Below are positions 34,952 to 47,850 of a DNA stretch of 64,000 bases, piece by piece. Both the position numbers and the translations under genes were made by a program. How positions within the stretch are numbered: position 1 is the stretch's first letter; each line of letters begins with the position of its first letter. Source of the DNA: Massospora cicadina (taxonomy: Eukaryota > Entomophthoromycota > Entomophthoromycetes > Entomophthorales > Entomophthoraceae); contig JAKSZP010010633.1 of the NCBI GenBank assembly GCA_022478985.1, positions 62,001 through 126,000 of the forward strand, written 5' to 3'. The notes below the pieces were generated by a model. The model ran no database searches and was not told where the DNA came from. It saw nothing but the letters and a program-made list of their open reading frames with translations.

Positions 34952-35274
34952 CAAGGGGAGGATACCCAAATGGTATAATATGGACCCTCTACCACTGCCT
35001 CCCAAAGTTTGATCCCAGTAGATCAACTTTGGGTAGTGGATGATTATGACTGTTTTGGGTTTGTGCACCAATGCCCCAAAACCGAGATAGCAAATAGCAA
35101 AGGCGGCCCATGGAGTTCCTAGCCTATCATATGCCATGCATGGAGGTTTTCCATGTTTTATCCTCTTTTCTCATTTTCTTCACTTCCCTTCGTCAGTTCA
35201 TTATCATCCCCAGTTCAGTCCACCTCAATTAGAAATTAAAATAAAATATATAATTTATAATTAAAATTTAAAAA
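34952..35274 (+). mobile_element. tRNA-derived SINE, type S2, copy b
   Basis: A 323-bp element with a perfect 13-bp target-site duplication TTCAAAGGGAAAG at 34939-34951 and 35275-35287. It aligns with S2a over its length: the head GGATACCCAAATGGTATAAT (A-box region), AGTTTGATCCCAGTAGATCA (B-box region), and a body including GGCCCATGGAGTTCCTAGCC. The tail is ATCATCCCCAGTTCAGTCC then an extended A/T-rich run. The perfect TSD suggests a more recent insertion than S2a. Confidence 0.8.
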
Positions 35275-35287
35275 TTCAAAGGGAAAG

Positions 35288-35833
35288 TAGATGAAAATGA
35301 ATAAACGTTGCTAGGGATTAGACAAGGTAGGGATTCCCACCAATAACTGATGATCTTCGAGGTAACTTGACACCCCCCATTCATTTTCATACCAAATTTC
35401 TTAAATTTGTAGTTAGGTGTCTCAGACAATTAAGACTGAGTTTTCCACAGTGAAATTGTGGCACCGTGGAGTTTCCAGAGCTGTTGCTCAAGTTAGTTCA
35501 GCTGAAGACATATTATGTAAGGCTGAATAAAGTTGGAAGGAGGGTTACTTTGAATAAAAATGGTAAGATGGGTGTGGAGGTTGATTACCAAAGACTTGAT
35601 AGGGGTGACAGGTGGCAACTATGGCATTTGTTGAGATTTATTGATAGGGTTCAGATCTTGGTGCACAGTTGTTTATACTAAAACTATAAGGAACTGTAAG
35701 AGGACTGCCACCTTGGTAAACTTGCAAAGTAAAAACCTTTTGTCAATAGAGAGATATGTATGATAAGAAAGAAGTGAAATGCTTTATCAAAATAGTAAAA
35801 TTGGCTTTCTGGCTCACTAAGGGTGTCTTTTTT
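35288..35833. other. Unclassified sequence between SINE S2b and LINE L5
   Basis: No recognised element. A 71-codon open stretch at 35466-35681 (+) starts MEFPELLLKL and has no identifiable domain; it lacks any supporting homologous copy in the window. The region ends at the L5 target site (GCAGAGG at 35834-35840). Confidence 0.3.
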
Positions 35834-35959
35834 GCAGAGGATGGTTCTATTTTATTTTATTTAACCATTGTAAGCCAACTGGGGGACAGACAATACTGAT
35901 ATATGCAATGGAATAGAGGGAGGTGAAGTATCGCAAGATTTAGGCACCCCAGAGTAGAT

Positions 35960-38900
35960 GAGCTACCCCTGTTGCCAGCCTGTACCGCCAGGTATAGGGG
36001 AGTTGAATGCCTTACTCCAATGGGGTTTCCCCTGTTATGGACCAGGTGTGGAGGAAGGGGTTCATATGCAGAAACAATACTGGGAACCATGATTCAACAA
36101 GTTGTTGTTGCTTCAGCCTCATGTATCTGTATAGCCAGGCTTGAAAGTGTTCCAGTAGGTGTAGGTGAAATCTGCTGATTGTCCCACGGATGGTGGGCAT
36201 GGTTCCCTTGAAGGCATCCAGTGCTACAATGTAAGTTGTCCATATTGTAATGGCGACTATCGGGGAGCGGAGTGTGGGTGGTATTAGGGATTCAAATTGG
36301 AGTGCAAGGAGGCTTCTGGAGATTGACAGCTCCTGGTCGTTTTTCGTTCTTTACAGACGCGCTACTTCCCGCCATATGGCTCTAATGGAGGGCATGCTTT
36401 GAGGCGGTGGTGCAGGGTGCCATCCCCTCCACATACTGCGCACGCTGAATGAAAAGAGTTTGAGCGATCTGCTGTTCTGTAGGTTCTTCTGAGGCAACGC
36501 CAGGTGGTAGCTCTTACCCTTGGCTGGAGGAGTGGATGATGTGTTATTCTCCATATTGCCTTCTGTGTTGTGAGTTTTGTATGGAATGTCTAAAAGCATC
36601 TAGGTAGTCGATTCTCATGATGAATGGGATCAAGTTGTGTGTGGCCCTCTGGGGGTGGTCCACTGGTTTCCTTAGCGTGAAGTGAGCTCTGGGCCTTTCC
36701 CTTCCCTAATTAGTGCCTGTGAGAGTGACGGTCCACCCCATGTGCCAAATGGTGTGGATGAGGCGTTTAAAGTGAGGGGGGTTCCATGTGGGCCCGCTGC
36801 ATTGGGGCGGTTTGTAAGGTATGTGAGTAAGATGGACGAGTTGTTTTATTTGGATTGTTTGAGCGCCTGTAAAAAGTTAACCCTCGCATCTCTAGACCAG
36901 TGTTGTTGTGGGAGGTCTGGGGCTAGGACTTCCTTTATCCTGATGCCCAAAATATTGTTGGCGTGGACCTCAAAGTCTATCAGGCCCTGCCTCTGCTAGA
37001 GCGTGGTCCAAAGAGTGTTTCCACCAGTAGAGGTGGCCGGACCCAGGCCACAGCCATCCCTGGATAAATGCATGGATTGAGAATATGTTTGTAGATCAGA
37101 AGGGTTTTGAGTGTGCAGGGAACCACAGCATCAAGAGGATGAGTGAGTTGGCAACTGTTACTCGCCTCTCAGTCCTAGGGATCTTCCCTTAAGGGAGGCG
37201 ACGTGGTTGGACACCCGCTGTAGTAGATTGTTCTCAATTGTCTCATTGGCATACCCCCCTATTTCCAGCCATATCCCAAGGTGTCTGACAGGGTTGGTTT
37301 TAGGAGGTGATGTGAAGGGTAGGTTGAGTGGGTTTTCCCTTCGTGGGGATTGTAAGGTTTGGGTAGTGTGGCCCAGTTGTTAGTGTACTTGCCTAGGAGG
37401 ATTATTTCCGTTTTCCTTTTGTTGAGCGACGTGTTGCTTACAATAGAATATTCCTCTATGATGCGTTCCAGCTGTCGGGCATCATTGTTGTTAGCTATAC
37501 CTGTCATGTATTCATCCACAAGAGCTAGTATTATTGCTGTTGGCTGGCCTTGTGCAGTTATGCCCATGAGGCGTGAGTTAGCAACTCGAAGGGGTGGATC
37601 AAAACTGAAGCCATACATCAGTGGGCTAAGGGGGTCCCCTTGTTTGAGCCCTCTGTATGGTGTGATCTTTTTAGTTCAGAAGCCAGGGCCGCATACAGCC
37701 ATGGATGCGGATTCTGTAAGGAGCATCGCCCTGTTTATGAATCAAAGTGGTAGTTTGCTAGCGCTTAGGCATTCCTTCAGGTACAGCCAACTAAGCAGGC
37801 ATATACCTTCCCTGGTCTAGGAATACCATGGCTCCAGTTGTTTTGGAATGGAATATGTTGGCGACGGAGTGTATATTGGTCCAGATTGAACGCCCTTGTA
37901 TGAACCCAAACATATTAAGCGACAGGACTTTAAAGGTTATTGTGCCTAATTTGGTTACTAAAATTTTTATAAAGTAGTTTTGCATTAGTTTTAGAGAGTG
38001 AAATTGGGCGTCAGTTTTCCAGGTATAGTTTGTCGCCCTTCTTAAACAGGGTTATGAAATAGAAGGCCTGGCCACCAGGTAGGAGGCGTGTCTCCACCTG
38101 CACTGGTTCATTGATGCCAAGAGGAGGGGGCAATTCTCTTGAAGTAACTTTGTAGAATTCGTAGGGTATCTCATCAGGCTCTGGGCATTTCTTACGTGGT
38201 GCACTGCGGAATGAAACCCAGAGCTTCTTCTGTGTGATTAGGCTTAGGAGGTTATAGTATGGAGGTGTGCTTTGTGTTCTGGCAGTTGTATAAAATTGTT
38301 AATTTTTTGGGGGTCAGTTGGGATGTCACAGTATAGTTTGGTGTAATAGCGGTGTACTTTCACCTTGACCTCTGCTGGTTCAGTTGCCACGGTGCCATCA
38401 TCTTTGCAGACCTGTGTGCATGTGGGCTGGTTGCCATGGGAGTGGAATTGGTGGAAGAAATATTTTGAGCAGGTTTCACCTTCTATTATGAACTTGCCTT
38501 TTCTCAATACTTTGATTCTGTGCTGATGTTTGAAGATGAGGGCGTTTAGGCGTGGGGATTACCGCCCATTTGCGCCCCCAGTTGGAGCTATAGCCAGATT
38601 TCAGGGTGTTGAGCTTGAGGTGGTCCAGTTCCACCAAGGTTCGCCTAATTGTGGCTGTGTCAGTGGTGACTTACACGAGGCGAGATGGTGAGTTCATTTA
38701 TTAGTTCAGCTTTGAAATTTGCCCAGGTTTTTATGGGATCTAATACAAATGAGGTTGCAAATTCTGGGTTTGTAGCCTCAAGTTTGACCAAGTTGGATAT
38801 TTTAGGCACTTTTATGTTTTCTGGGTGTAGCTTACTCCAGGTTGACACCCATGTGGGAGTTCATGTTGGCGAGAGCTGCACCAAAACAAGTTAGTGGTTG

Positions 38901-40269
38901 GAGAAATTGATCTTTTTTGTTGAGAATTTGGAGATGTTCAAGTGGAGTTTGGGGTGAGGATGTAGTCAATAAGTTCATTGAGATGTGAGTTCCCTCACAT
39001 ATGTTGGGGCGGATCATGTGGGGAAGGAGTGGTGACCTGGGGGATGGTATTGTGTAGGCCAAGGGATGCCTTCATTGCACAGAATTTGATGTGCCCCAGT
39101 GGGTATCCAATGGGGTTAGGCCATTGGTCCATGTTGGGGTTTGTCAGACAATCTCCTTCTCAACTTAAGAAAAAGAATGTTGGAGGTACAAGTGCCCCCA
39201 AAACTGCTACCATAATTGGCCCATCACCTGCCCAATCTTCAAATAATATTGTGGTTATCAATGATATAAGCACCCACGGCGAAAAGACCTTGGCAGACTC
39301 TCAGTGGAATCCTAACTATCAGAAAAATATGGTTTATAACCGAAATTGGCTTAAAAAGGTAATAACTAATAATAGGATTACTCCGACTTCTTGACCAAAT
39401 ATAAGGCATTTGCTACCACATGGGCTTGACCACCACCAAGGTGAGAAGATTTTACTTGACAATGATATGGTAAAAATTAACTAATCATTACCACATGAGT
39501 CTGGCCACCGCTGAGGTGAAAAGATTTTACTCACGTGTGATTGGATACAATTTATCAAAATGTTAACACGGGTCAGTTTTGCCTCAAAAAGTTTATCTTT
39601 GATCTGATAGGCTGAAAGCCTATATTCCCTAATATGGATGACTCAGCTTTATATACTTTAGCCTCAAAAACCCATGGTCTCAAAATTTTGGACTAGTTTA
39701 AATAGGAAATACTAGTATCAAGAAAAGGACATTTCTTGGTTTGGCCCTGCTTAACAATAAAAAAAACAGAAAAAACTTTAATGAAGCATCATTTATTACT
39801 TTTATCTATAAATTAAATTTCTTGCTTAAATAAAGAATTTGTGGCATCTGTCGGTGGATCCCACAGGGTTATCCCAATGTTGAAGTCGCCCAACAGGATG
39901 GTATCTGGTGGGAGGGTGAGTGTTGGGACAGTTTTGAGGAATTGTTTTCTCCTGGTTGTGGTGCACGTTGCATAGATACATGCTATTGAGATTGTGTCCT
40001 CTTAGCTTACGATTATTGCTACCAGGATGCAGCTGCTCAGATATGAAGAGGAGTTGGTGATTTTTAATTTTTTGTTATTTTGGATGACCACCCCACAGTG
40101 GTACGTCCATACTGATAGGGATGGTGAGACCTGGCTGACCAGGATCCCTCTTCCCCTGTAGACAGTGGGTTTCTTGGATGGCCAAGATATCAACAAGGGG
40201 ATTTTGCAGGTAATCCAGTTTTTGGCTTAGGACACTTGAGCCCTGGCTCCCGCGATGTTTAGCGTCCCT
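35960..40269 (-). pseudogene. LINE L5 ORF2, broken and interrupted by LTR Y
   Basis: By alignment with L4 the start ATG should lie at 40263-40261, but this copy has ACG there. Endonuclease: VDILAIQETHCLQGK near 40200-40155, then LTR Y at 39865-39142 in the middle of the domain. The RT has KCPEPDEIPYEFYK near 38200-38155 and DPLSPLMYGFSFDPPL near 37639-37592, and the catalytic box reads LVDEY near 37525 in place of FADDC. Further breaks occur downstream. It is dead on several counts. Confidence 0.7.
39142..39865 (+). repeat. Solo LTR Y inside LINE L5
   Basis: A 724-bp segment beginning TGTCAGAC and ending GATCCCACA (TG...CA), bracketed by a perfect 5-bp duplication GGGTT at 39137-39141 and 39866-39870. 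Removing it restores the L5 endonuclease sequence seen in L4 (TTGGGGTTATCCCA). It contains two diverged copies of a 42-bp unit beginning ACCACATG at about 39416 and 39491. Orientation is not certain; plus is assumed from a TATATACTTTA-like TATA region near 39652. No other copy in the window. Confidence 0.85.
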
Positions 40270-40289
40270 ATTGACACTGAGGTGCCCGC

Positions 40290-41762
40290 GGTGCCTCAGA
40301 AACGGTTGGGAGGGCCCTCTGGCCCTAACCCACCATTCATTGTCTTGAACTTGCTCCATGTCACTGTGCAAGTTCAGTTTTTGTCATTTTCCTATCCCTT
40401 ACCCTGTGCTGATTTCACATGGGTTTTGCAGTTTTTAGGGTTTTGTTGAATTTTTCCGCTTGTGACTCATGGTGGTTCAGTGCGGTGCACTGATTGGATT
40501 CTGTGGTTGCAGGGTTCAAGTTTGAAAAATGAGTCCCACATTTTCACCCATTATGAGGCTGAATTATTTTTCAAAGTATGCTTGATTGATACCACTTGGT
40601 GATTCAGTTGAATTGTTGAGAAATATTTTCAGCTTGGGAAATCTGCTTTAATTGGGTGGCTCAGTTAATTTCCTCCAGTCCTCATCAGCTTGAGCATTTT
40701 GTTCTGATTGGTTGGCTTGGTTGATCCCCTCTATGCCCTCCTGATTTTGCCAGGGTTGATGGAGGAGGCTGCGCATTTTGCCGCCTTGGCTGCTGCCCGT
40801 TTGTGGGCCTTATGTACCATTTTTCATGGTTTGGATGATACTGGGTCTATGAGGATATAATGCCCATTCTCTCCTTAGAGGAATTGGTGGTTGTCATCAA
40901 TTATTCTGGCTAAGTCTTCATCAATTTCATCCATGGCGTCATTGCAGAAGTCTGGGGCAAAATGCCCTCCTTCATGGGGCATGCATGTTCCTTATTCCCC
41001 AGGCGGTGCAGTGGTTGCAGATAGGTGGTGTGCGTTCTGGTGTGACTCAGAATGCCTTTTTTTTCCCTGCAAGGAGGTGAAACACCACTGTGTGTGATAT
41101 TCTTGTGAGGTCTGCGGCCACCTTGGGGATCAGGTTGATCACAGTGATTTCCTTTTCTGTGCACATGTTTGACATCAGGTGAAACTGCTGTAGTTTGAGT
41201 TGCTTAATTTCACCATAGAGTTCAAATCCATTTTGGAGCTCCTCCTTAATCACCTTGTGGGGAAGGTTGATAAGGAGTGAGTTGAAGGAGATGAACAAAG
41301 AGTTTGCTTTGTTCCATCTGGTGCATGTGGTGCACACAATTCGTTTGCCTTGGGGATCGAAATTTTGATGCAGACTTTTGTGGTGGCATCTGCATCTTTT
41401 TCAGTTTCAAAGCCCTTATTGATACAGCCATGGTGTATGTTATGGGTGGTAATGTATACCGCATGGGGGAAAAGGCTGGCCTGTGCCTCGCCCACTTTCT
41501 CACACAGAGTTGGAGACTTGACCCCTAGAAAAGTCAGAGCCCATGCTCTACCTTCAATAGGGGCTGGGCATATTTGATTTTCATGTAAAGATTTATTTTC
41601 GTGTGAACTTCAAAACCCAGGCAGTGCCTGAGTTTGTGGTTTCTTGGTGGCATTGGTTTCCAGTCCCCCTCCAGGGTGTTTCTTGCCCTTCAGCGCACCG
41701 TTTTGTCCATTGCCAGATACAGCTTTCTCCCAGTTTAATTGGGATTTGTTAAAATCGCCCAT
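40290..41762 (-). pseudogene. LINE L5 ORF1 (Gag-like), broken
   Basis: The start is placed at the ATG 41762, which aligns with MGDFINK of L4. Open pieces at 41503-41246, 41337-41047 and 41164-40910 give the RRM-like block LPHKVIKEELQNGFELYGEI and a zinc knuckle region (PICNHC then a shifted frame with HACPMKEG, about 41020-40970). Shifts break the knuckle in this copy. RNA binding would be the role. Confidence 0.65.
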
Positions 41763-41850
41763 CTCCTGTGTGATTATTAAAAATTGCTGTTCAAATCAAA
41801 TTGCAGTAACTTATGTTATTGTTAGGGGAAAGAAAGCCTGCTCGCAGAGG

Positions 41851-42449
41851 TTTGCTCTAGCATTGCAGGAAAAAAGAATCTCTTACTATTGGAAATCCAC
41901 TGAAAAATGCCCCTTCTGATAGCTACCGTTTGCTGCGTTTTATGTGTACTAGGATTCACTCAAAAGTGGTATACTATTAAAGTTTTTATTTAATCTAAGG
42001 GTAGGGAATGAATCACAAGAGCTTGGGACTTTTTAAATATAGTTACAATCAACTGATTTCAATTGGGATGCCAGAAATGGCCAAAAAACAATAGAAATCT
42101 ACCTGCTAATATTTTACTCTGGCACAAGTGATATGAGAGTTTAGTACTATTGAATTGTAGATGAAATGGCGCTGATCTGGTCTAAGCATTTAATCCGCCA
42201 TAATAATCAGAAATAATTTAAAGAAACAAGGCCAAAGCACAAAAGGTAATTGATTACAATTTTTGAGACACTCTATAAAGTCATGTATGGCACTGAGCAC
42301 TTTATACTGATGAATTGAGACCTATTTCTACTTATTAGTAGAAAACCTATCTAGATAATTTTTTCCTAAACTAATGGTTTGTCAAACCAGCTGAAAAATT
42401 TACCCCCACTTGACCAAAAATCTGGTAAAAAAGATGATTGGCGGTCAGA
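41851..42449. other. Gene-less AT-rich stretch downstream of G4 pol
   Basis: Right flank of LINE L5. A few dozen codons are open at 41851-41919 but match nothing. It may include the 3' end or LTR of gypsy element G4; I could not find a matching direct repeat within the window to prove it. Confidence 0.35.
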
Positions 42450-43890
42450 TGAGCTATTTAGAGACCAGGGCCAAAAGGCCAGAATGCGGAAAGACCATTT
42501 TAAGGAACTTAGCATACACACAATTGATAAGGTAAACCTTAATATGATCCTTTAAAGTATAGGCATCAGTTGAGATTTCTAAATGATCTCAAAAGGGCCT
42601 TTCCAAATGGGTAAGAACTTGCTAGTACTTCCAAAACCATGATTATCATAATACCAGACCAATTCTCCTTAGTCAAATATAGGTAAGGTCCAACAGTCCT
42701 CATTATCATGAGCTCAAGCCTTCACTTTCTGAGCAAGCGCGTTGTAGTAAGCAGAGTTATGAAGCAAAAAAATTTCTGCCGAGTTTATCAAGGTTTGTAA
42801 AGGGCTCATACTTTCAATCACCGTACATGAATACTGTCAGACATTTGCCCTCTAAACTGCAAAGGAAGAATGTCCTAGGTTGAAATCAGCTGAAACGGAA
42901 AAATTTTAGCCATTTACAAGTTTGCAATTAACCTAAACGCGATTTTATTAATAATAACAATATAATTGACCAAAAGACCCTGGGCAATTCTTGGTGTAAC
43001 CCTGCAATTGGGGTAACATGATTTTGAATAGTAATTGGGCAGCAATCATAAAAATCAAGCAGTCAGATTACTCTGACCATGCAATGGACTGTGGGGCGAC
43101 CATCAGAAGGTACGTCTTCAACCATAATCAGGTTCTTTAAGGTACCTATGCGGGGACCGCCCCTTTTATAGGCTTAACAGGGGTCACCCAAGGTGTAATG
43201 AATTTCGTGAATGAGGATTGGCTGAAGTTTTTAGAATTGTTACCTCAAGGGTATGTTTAGCCAATAATAATTCCCCTGCTATTGTTCAGTCAGAATGAAG
43301 TGAGTATTCCAAGCTTTGATAGGCTGCTTTATCTTATTTCCTAATTTGGACGGTAACAAGCTGTACCAAACTCACTACTGAATTCCCTCCAACCCTTAAT
43401 ACAATTAAATATTGTTCAGTTAAATATCAAGGAGATCGTTTTTCCTTTCTTACCTCACGCTGCTAATAAAAACAATAAAAACCCAAGTATTTTTAGTATT
43501 TATTTATTTTACTTTTATCAAAACTTTTGTAAGATCCAGCGGCATAAGCACCAGCGAGCACACTTAAGCTGGATTCCTACAAATACAAAATTCTGGCAGC
43601 GCTGGCTGTTTCATTGAAGTAATGAAAATGGGAAGTGCTCATCGCTGAGTGATATGTGATGTTATATGCGAATATATCAAAAAGCAAAAAGAGATTATAG
43701 CTGGACACCTTGCCAGTGACCAACTTATGCAGAATTCCCACAAGTATCTGATCACCTGTTCAGCAGTGCCGTTGGTCTCCAGGTGGTAAGGCATTAGTAG
43801 GACTCCTATTATACTATTAAATCATTAATCTTACAGATCATCTTAGACTTGAAATTGGTCCCATTATCCATCAATGAGGACTGGGGCATT
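42450..43890 (-). pseudogene. Gypsy G4 integrase, C-terminal part
   Basis: Right to left: MDNGTNFKSKMI at about 43872-43837 holds the second catalytic Asp; HLETNGTAEQVIR near 43775 keeps the catalytic Glu in the correct context. Far downstream, FLPIWKGPFEI near 42632-42600 resembles the GPY/F module at the end of gypsy integrases. Stops occur between. The N-terminal half is displaced to 45000 onwards by solo LTR Z. Confidence 0.7.
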
Positions 43891-44999
43891 TGTTGGAGTT
43901 TTTTCCCACCTTTTCAGCCATCTAGATTATGGATCACTAGGGGATAATTCCCTATGGCGAGTAAATTGTATATCATTGACCCTGATTTCAGGTTGATAAT
44001 ATTTGGGGATTTTAGGTAATTTGCCTGGTTCAGATTAGTCTGAAATTGATCTGGTTAAATGCTTAGGATCTCGTCAGGAAGAGTTTCCAACAAATTTGGG
44101 GCATCTAGTAGTTGATCAATGATTAACTATCAGATGTACTGATTAGTATTTGTCAGGTTTCATCACTGACTGATTGGGAATTTAAAGAGCAAGTTGCAAG
44201 GCGAGTGATGCTGCCTGCAACTAGCTAATTAATAAGTTGGTTTGTGACTTGCCATAATAGGTAACAAGTCCTATTACCTAAGCAGGTCACTTGCCAAATA
44301 TGGTTGGTTTTCTGGGATCAAGTGGAAAATGTTAGGGAAACGTTTTCTGAATCTTTCCATTTTAGGTCTTAGAGATGTCCAACGAAGGTCTTCTAACCAA
44401 GATAGGAAAGACCATCACTGGTGATATGATGAATTGACATTTAATGGCAACAGCTGCCGTTTCATGGCTGAGGTGCCAACTGAGGGTTGGGCGCCAAATT
44501 CCCTCTATAAATTCCCTTGATAATCAACAATAAAGAAAAGGAGTTAATAGCAAAATTCATTATTGATTTTAGTTCTATCCATCTTCAGGTGATTATTGCT
44601 TGTGTGCTTTATTTTGGGGACTCTTTAGAAGGATAAAGAGTAAGTATCAAGGATCCTTAGAAGAGAAACTGAACTTACATGGAAATTGCTGTTGACTCTG
44701 TGAGACTTCGTGAGATGAGAGGAAAGGCTGTAAACTAGGGATCTGAACGTGGATTGAGTTAGGCAGATAAGGTTATAAACCTCTACTGAAGACATCAGGA
44801 GTATTTTGAGTAGCAATACCAATCAAGCATTGGACCAGAAATGGCTATCTATTCAACTACGGTTAATAGCTTCATATTATTATCATTCAAATATCATATA
44901 TCATCCAACAACACAAAGAGTACACAAATTGAACCTGTGCAGTTATCAATTAGGGTTTATCATTTGTGAATGAGCAACATCGCCCCTAAATTTTCAACA
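43891..44999 (+). repeat. Solo LTR Z inside G4 integrase
   Basis: A 1109-bp segment starting TGTTGGAG and ending TTTTCAACA, so with perfect TGTTG/CAACA ends, bracketed by GCATT (43886-43890) and GCATC (45000-45004). It falls between the first and second catalytic Asp blocks of the G4 integrase, whose sequence rejoins when it is removed. A CTATAAAT near 44513 could be its TATA box, which suggests plus orientation. No coding region and no second copy in the window. Confidence 0.8.
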
Positions 45000-47700
45000 G
45001 CATCCAAGATAATAAGTAATATCTTTCAAGATAAATCTGGCTGTGGTCATGGCCACTAAATCCATGATCATTTTTGCCTCAACCCACTTAGTGATATGAT
45101 TAATAGCTACAATTATATATCTAAACTGACAAAATAAATGGTCAAATGTCCCACAACATCAATGGAGGCTGTTAGCAATGTGAAGTTAAGTTTTATAAAT
45201 TGGTGAGAATTGGTCTTTCAATAAGGCGCTTTTACTTGGAATTCTTGACAGAAGATAAAAGTCTTGTGAATATCAAATGACATGGAAGCTCAATAGTACT
45301 GTGTTCATATCTGTTTTAGCGTTATCTAATTAACCATGACCTAGAACCTTTTGGGCCGCAATAATTAAGTCAGTCCGTTCAGTGAGCCAACTAAACACAC
45401 CAGATTGTTCATAAATAACCTTATATAGTTTCCCATCCTTAATGAATTATCCTTTCTCAGCTTAACTAATTTGCGTTGAACTCTTCATGTTTATTACCAT
45501 ATTACTGAGATATCATTTTGTCATCTATTTCATCATCCTTATTATCCAGTAAGGCTACAGTAAGCAACTAAGAGTCTGTCTGCATTTTTTTAACTTACAC
45601 CATGGTGGTGCCAAATCTAAAGTCATACACTTATAACTTCAACAGCCATCGAGATAATTGTCCTTCCAGCTCTTTTAAGTTATGCAACCAGCTCAAAGAG
45701 GCATGATCTGTTACCACAGTTAAGTGTATCCCTGGAATTAAACTTTTAATTGTTTACAAGCATAAATGAGCGCTAAGCTTTCTTCTTTAGTCACTATGTT
45801 GTCTTAATTATGTACATCTAACGTCCTACTACAGTAAGCCCCTGGATGGTCTACTATGTTAGAAACAAATTAGGATAACGCCGCCCCTATGACGGTGAGT
45901 GAAGCGTCTATTTGAACAAAAGCATATTTTTAAAGTATGGATACATCAGCATAGGTACTTGAGTGAGCCATAATTTAAATGTTCGAAAGCTAGCTGACAA
46001 TCTGTCTTCCATTTTGAATGATACCCCAGTATTAAGAAGGTTTAATAATGGCTCATTATTTTACTATAAATAATTACAAACCAGCGGTTACAACCAATTA
46101 TTCCTAGGAATACCTGAACATTGCGCTTACTAATAGGCTAAGACATTTTTTGATAACTCAACTTAATTATGCTGAGCTGTAAGACTTGTTTTTCTGTAAC
46201 AAACTCCATATACTTAAGTTGCTTGTGGAAGGAATCACATTTACTGAGTTTGGATTTTCAGATCAGCTTTGACCAACCAACGGAAAACTTCCTCTAGGTT
46301 CTTCATATTTTCCATAAAAATTTCTGGAAAACATTTAAATCATCCAAATACACTAATACGCATGAATTTTTATACCCCCTAAAAGCTATCCATAGCATGC
46401 TGGAACGTCTGTGGGGCGTTACACAGCTCCTGCGGAATCCTGGTAGGTTGGTATAGATCATGAGCAGTAGTCATAGTTCACTTCTCCTGTTCCTCTTTTG
46501 GTAGCTCAATCTGCCAATATCCAAAGATAAAATCATAATGGAAAAATATTGTGTGCCGCTCAAGTGGTACAATGCATCATTGATGTGAGGTAGCAGATGA
46601 GAATCTTTTTTGGTGATAGTGATGAGGTTTCAGTAGTATATTATGACTCAATTTGATTCATCTTTCTTTTATTGGTAATTAGAAGTAGGGCAGCCTAAGG
46701 ACTCTTTAAGAGCACTATCATCCCCTGGCGACTAAGTTGGTTGATTCTTCATTAATGACTTATCCTCCGCCTTGGAACACCCAATAGGATTAAGGAGAAT
46801 TAGTGTATAATCCCCAGTGTTAATTTTTATTTAACACATCTTGGGTAAAACCAAATCAAAATCAGTTTTTGCAAAGTTACTACTATACTTATCAAAATAA
46901 GAATAAAGTTTGATCTTTTTCGTCCTCTAGTAACCAAGAGAGACATTCCCTGGGTATCAAGGAACATAATGATTAGCACTCATCGCCTTTAAGCCCCAGT
47001 TCATCCATATTTCCGCAATCATGGATACTGCATGACTCTTCCTCATGTAAAATATGGTCAAAGTTGACTATCTGGTGTCACTTATTTTTCAAAGCATAGG
47101 GGACAAGATAGCTAACACACCTGATATTCTCCAATTTCTGGTAGAATAAGGTTAGGCATAGCGAAAGGTTCCAAACGTGAATGACCAAATGGGGCAACTA
47201 TCCCACTTTATAAGGCTTAAGACTACATAAAGTAGTCTCAGTTCCTACTGTAACTTGATGACCAAGAGGGATGGTTAGGTTCTGATTAGCTCATACAGGA
47301 AACCCTTAGATTCTTCAATCTGATTGAGTAACCACTGGGTGTTGGTATGTAGCCACTGGTATCCAATTAGCGCCTACCATTCTTGGATACATGTTTAATG
47401 AACCCTTGTTTCTTATATTCTAGGGCCTCATCATTTTGGTTATAAAATAATGGAAAGTTTGCCCTACTAAATCTAGCATATTTCTTCAAAATTGGCCTTT
47501 ACTCCATACTTCCACATAAATAAGGTCTTAATTAAAGAAAGCTGTAATTATGCTCAGTGAAAACAATAGCAGTAGTGGAAACTACTAAAGAGACAAAATG
47601 AAGCTTTAACGCACTAGATGCTCCTTTTTAGGTGGTGGTCTGAGGTCCAGAAGTACCATATATTCTCTAGTGATCTATGTCTGGAGTAAGTCACAGGTTT
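45000..47700 (-). pseudogene. Gypsy G4 RT, RNase H and integrase N-terminal half
   Basis: Minus strand, right to left. RT: GYWQIELPKEEQEK near 46520-46480, LCNAPQTFQHAMDSF near 46425-46380, the catalytic YLDD intact at 46350-46339, and KSKLSKCDSFHKQLKYM near 46260-46205. RNase H: TVVTDHASLSWLHNLKELEG near 45723-45664. Integrase core start: SIDVVGHL near 45166 and ITKWVEAKMI near 45085, running up to KDITYY at 45015 where LTR Z enters. There are multiple stops. LINE L4 interrupts the region upstream at 47700. Confidence 0.75.
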
Positions 47701-47850
47701 TTATTTAACTGAGGTAAGCCGTCCATGGGACGGACATTACCAAATATATGTAAAATTAAGGAAATAACTGACAAATATAAAATTGGGCACCTCAGGGTAC
47801 CCAAGTTACCCCTGTTGCCAGCGGGACTGCCAGGTATGGGGGTTGGTGCA

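Larger units (their letters stand above)
35841..41843 (-). mobile_element. LINE L5, full-length, subfamily 2, containing solo LTR Y
   Basis: A minus-strand LINE of about 5.3 kb once the 724-bp LTR Y plus its 5-bp duplication is subtracted. A probable target-site duplication is GCAGAGG followed by a diverged extension, 35834-35840 and 41844-41850. The 3' tail on the minus strand reads TTGTCTGTCCCCCAGTTGGC then TTAAATAAAATAAAAT. With L4 it forms a subfamily whose ORF1 differs from L1-L3. Heavily decayed. Confidence 0.8.

Noticed and set aside
35466..35681. 71-codon plus-strand frame as a host exon
   Set aside because: No domain, no splice signals I trust and no homologue in the window; it lies between two transposons.
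38978..39394. 138-codon plus-strand open frame
   Set aside because: It crosses the junction between LINE L5 (antisense) and LTR Y and has no domain; chance frame.
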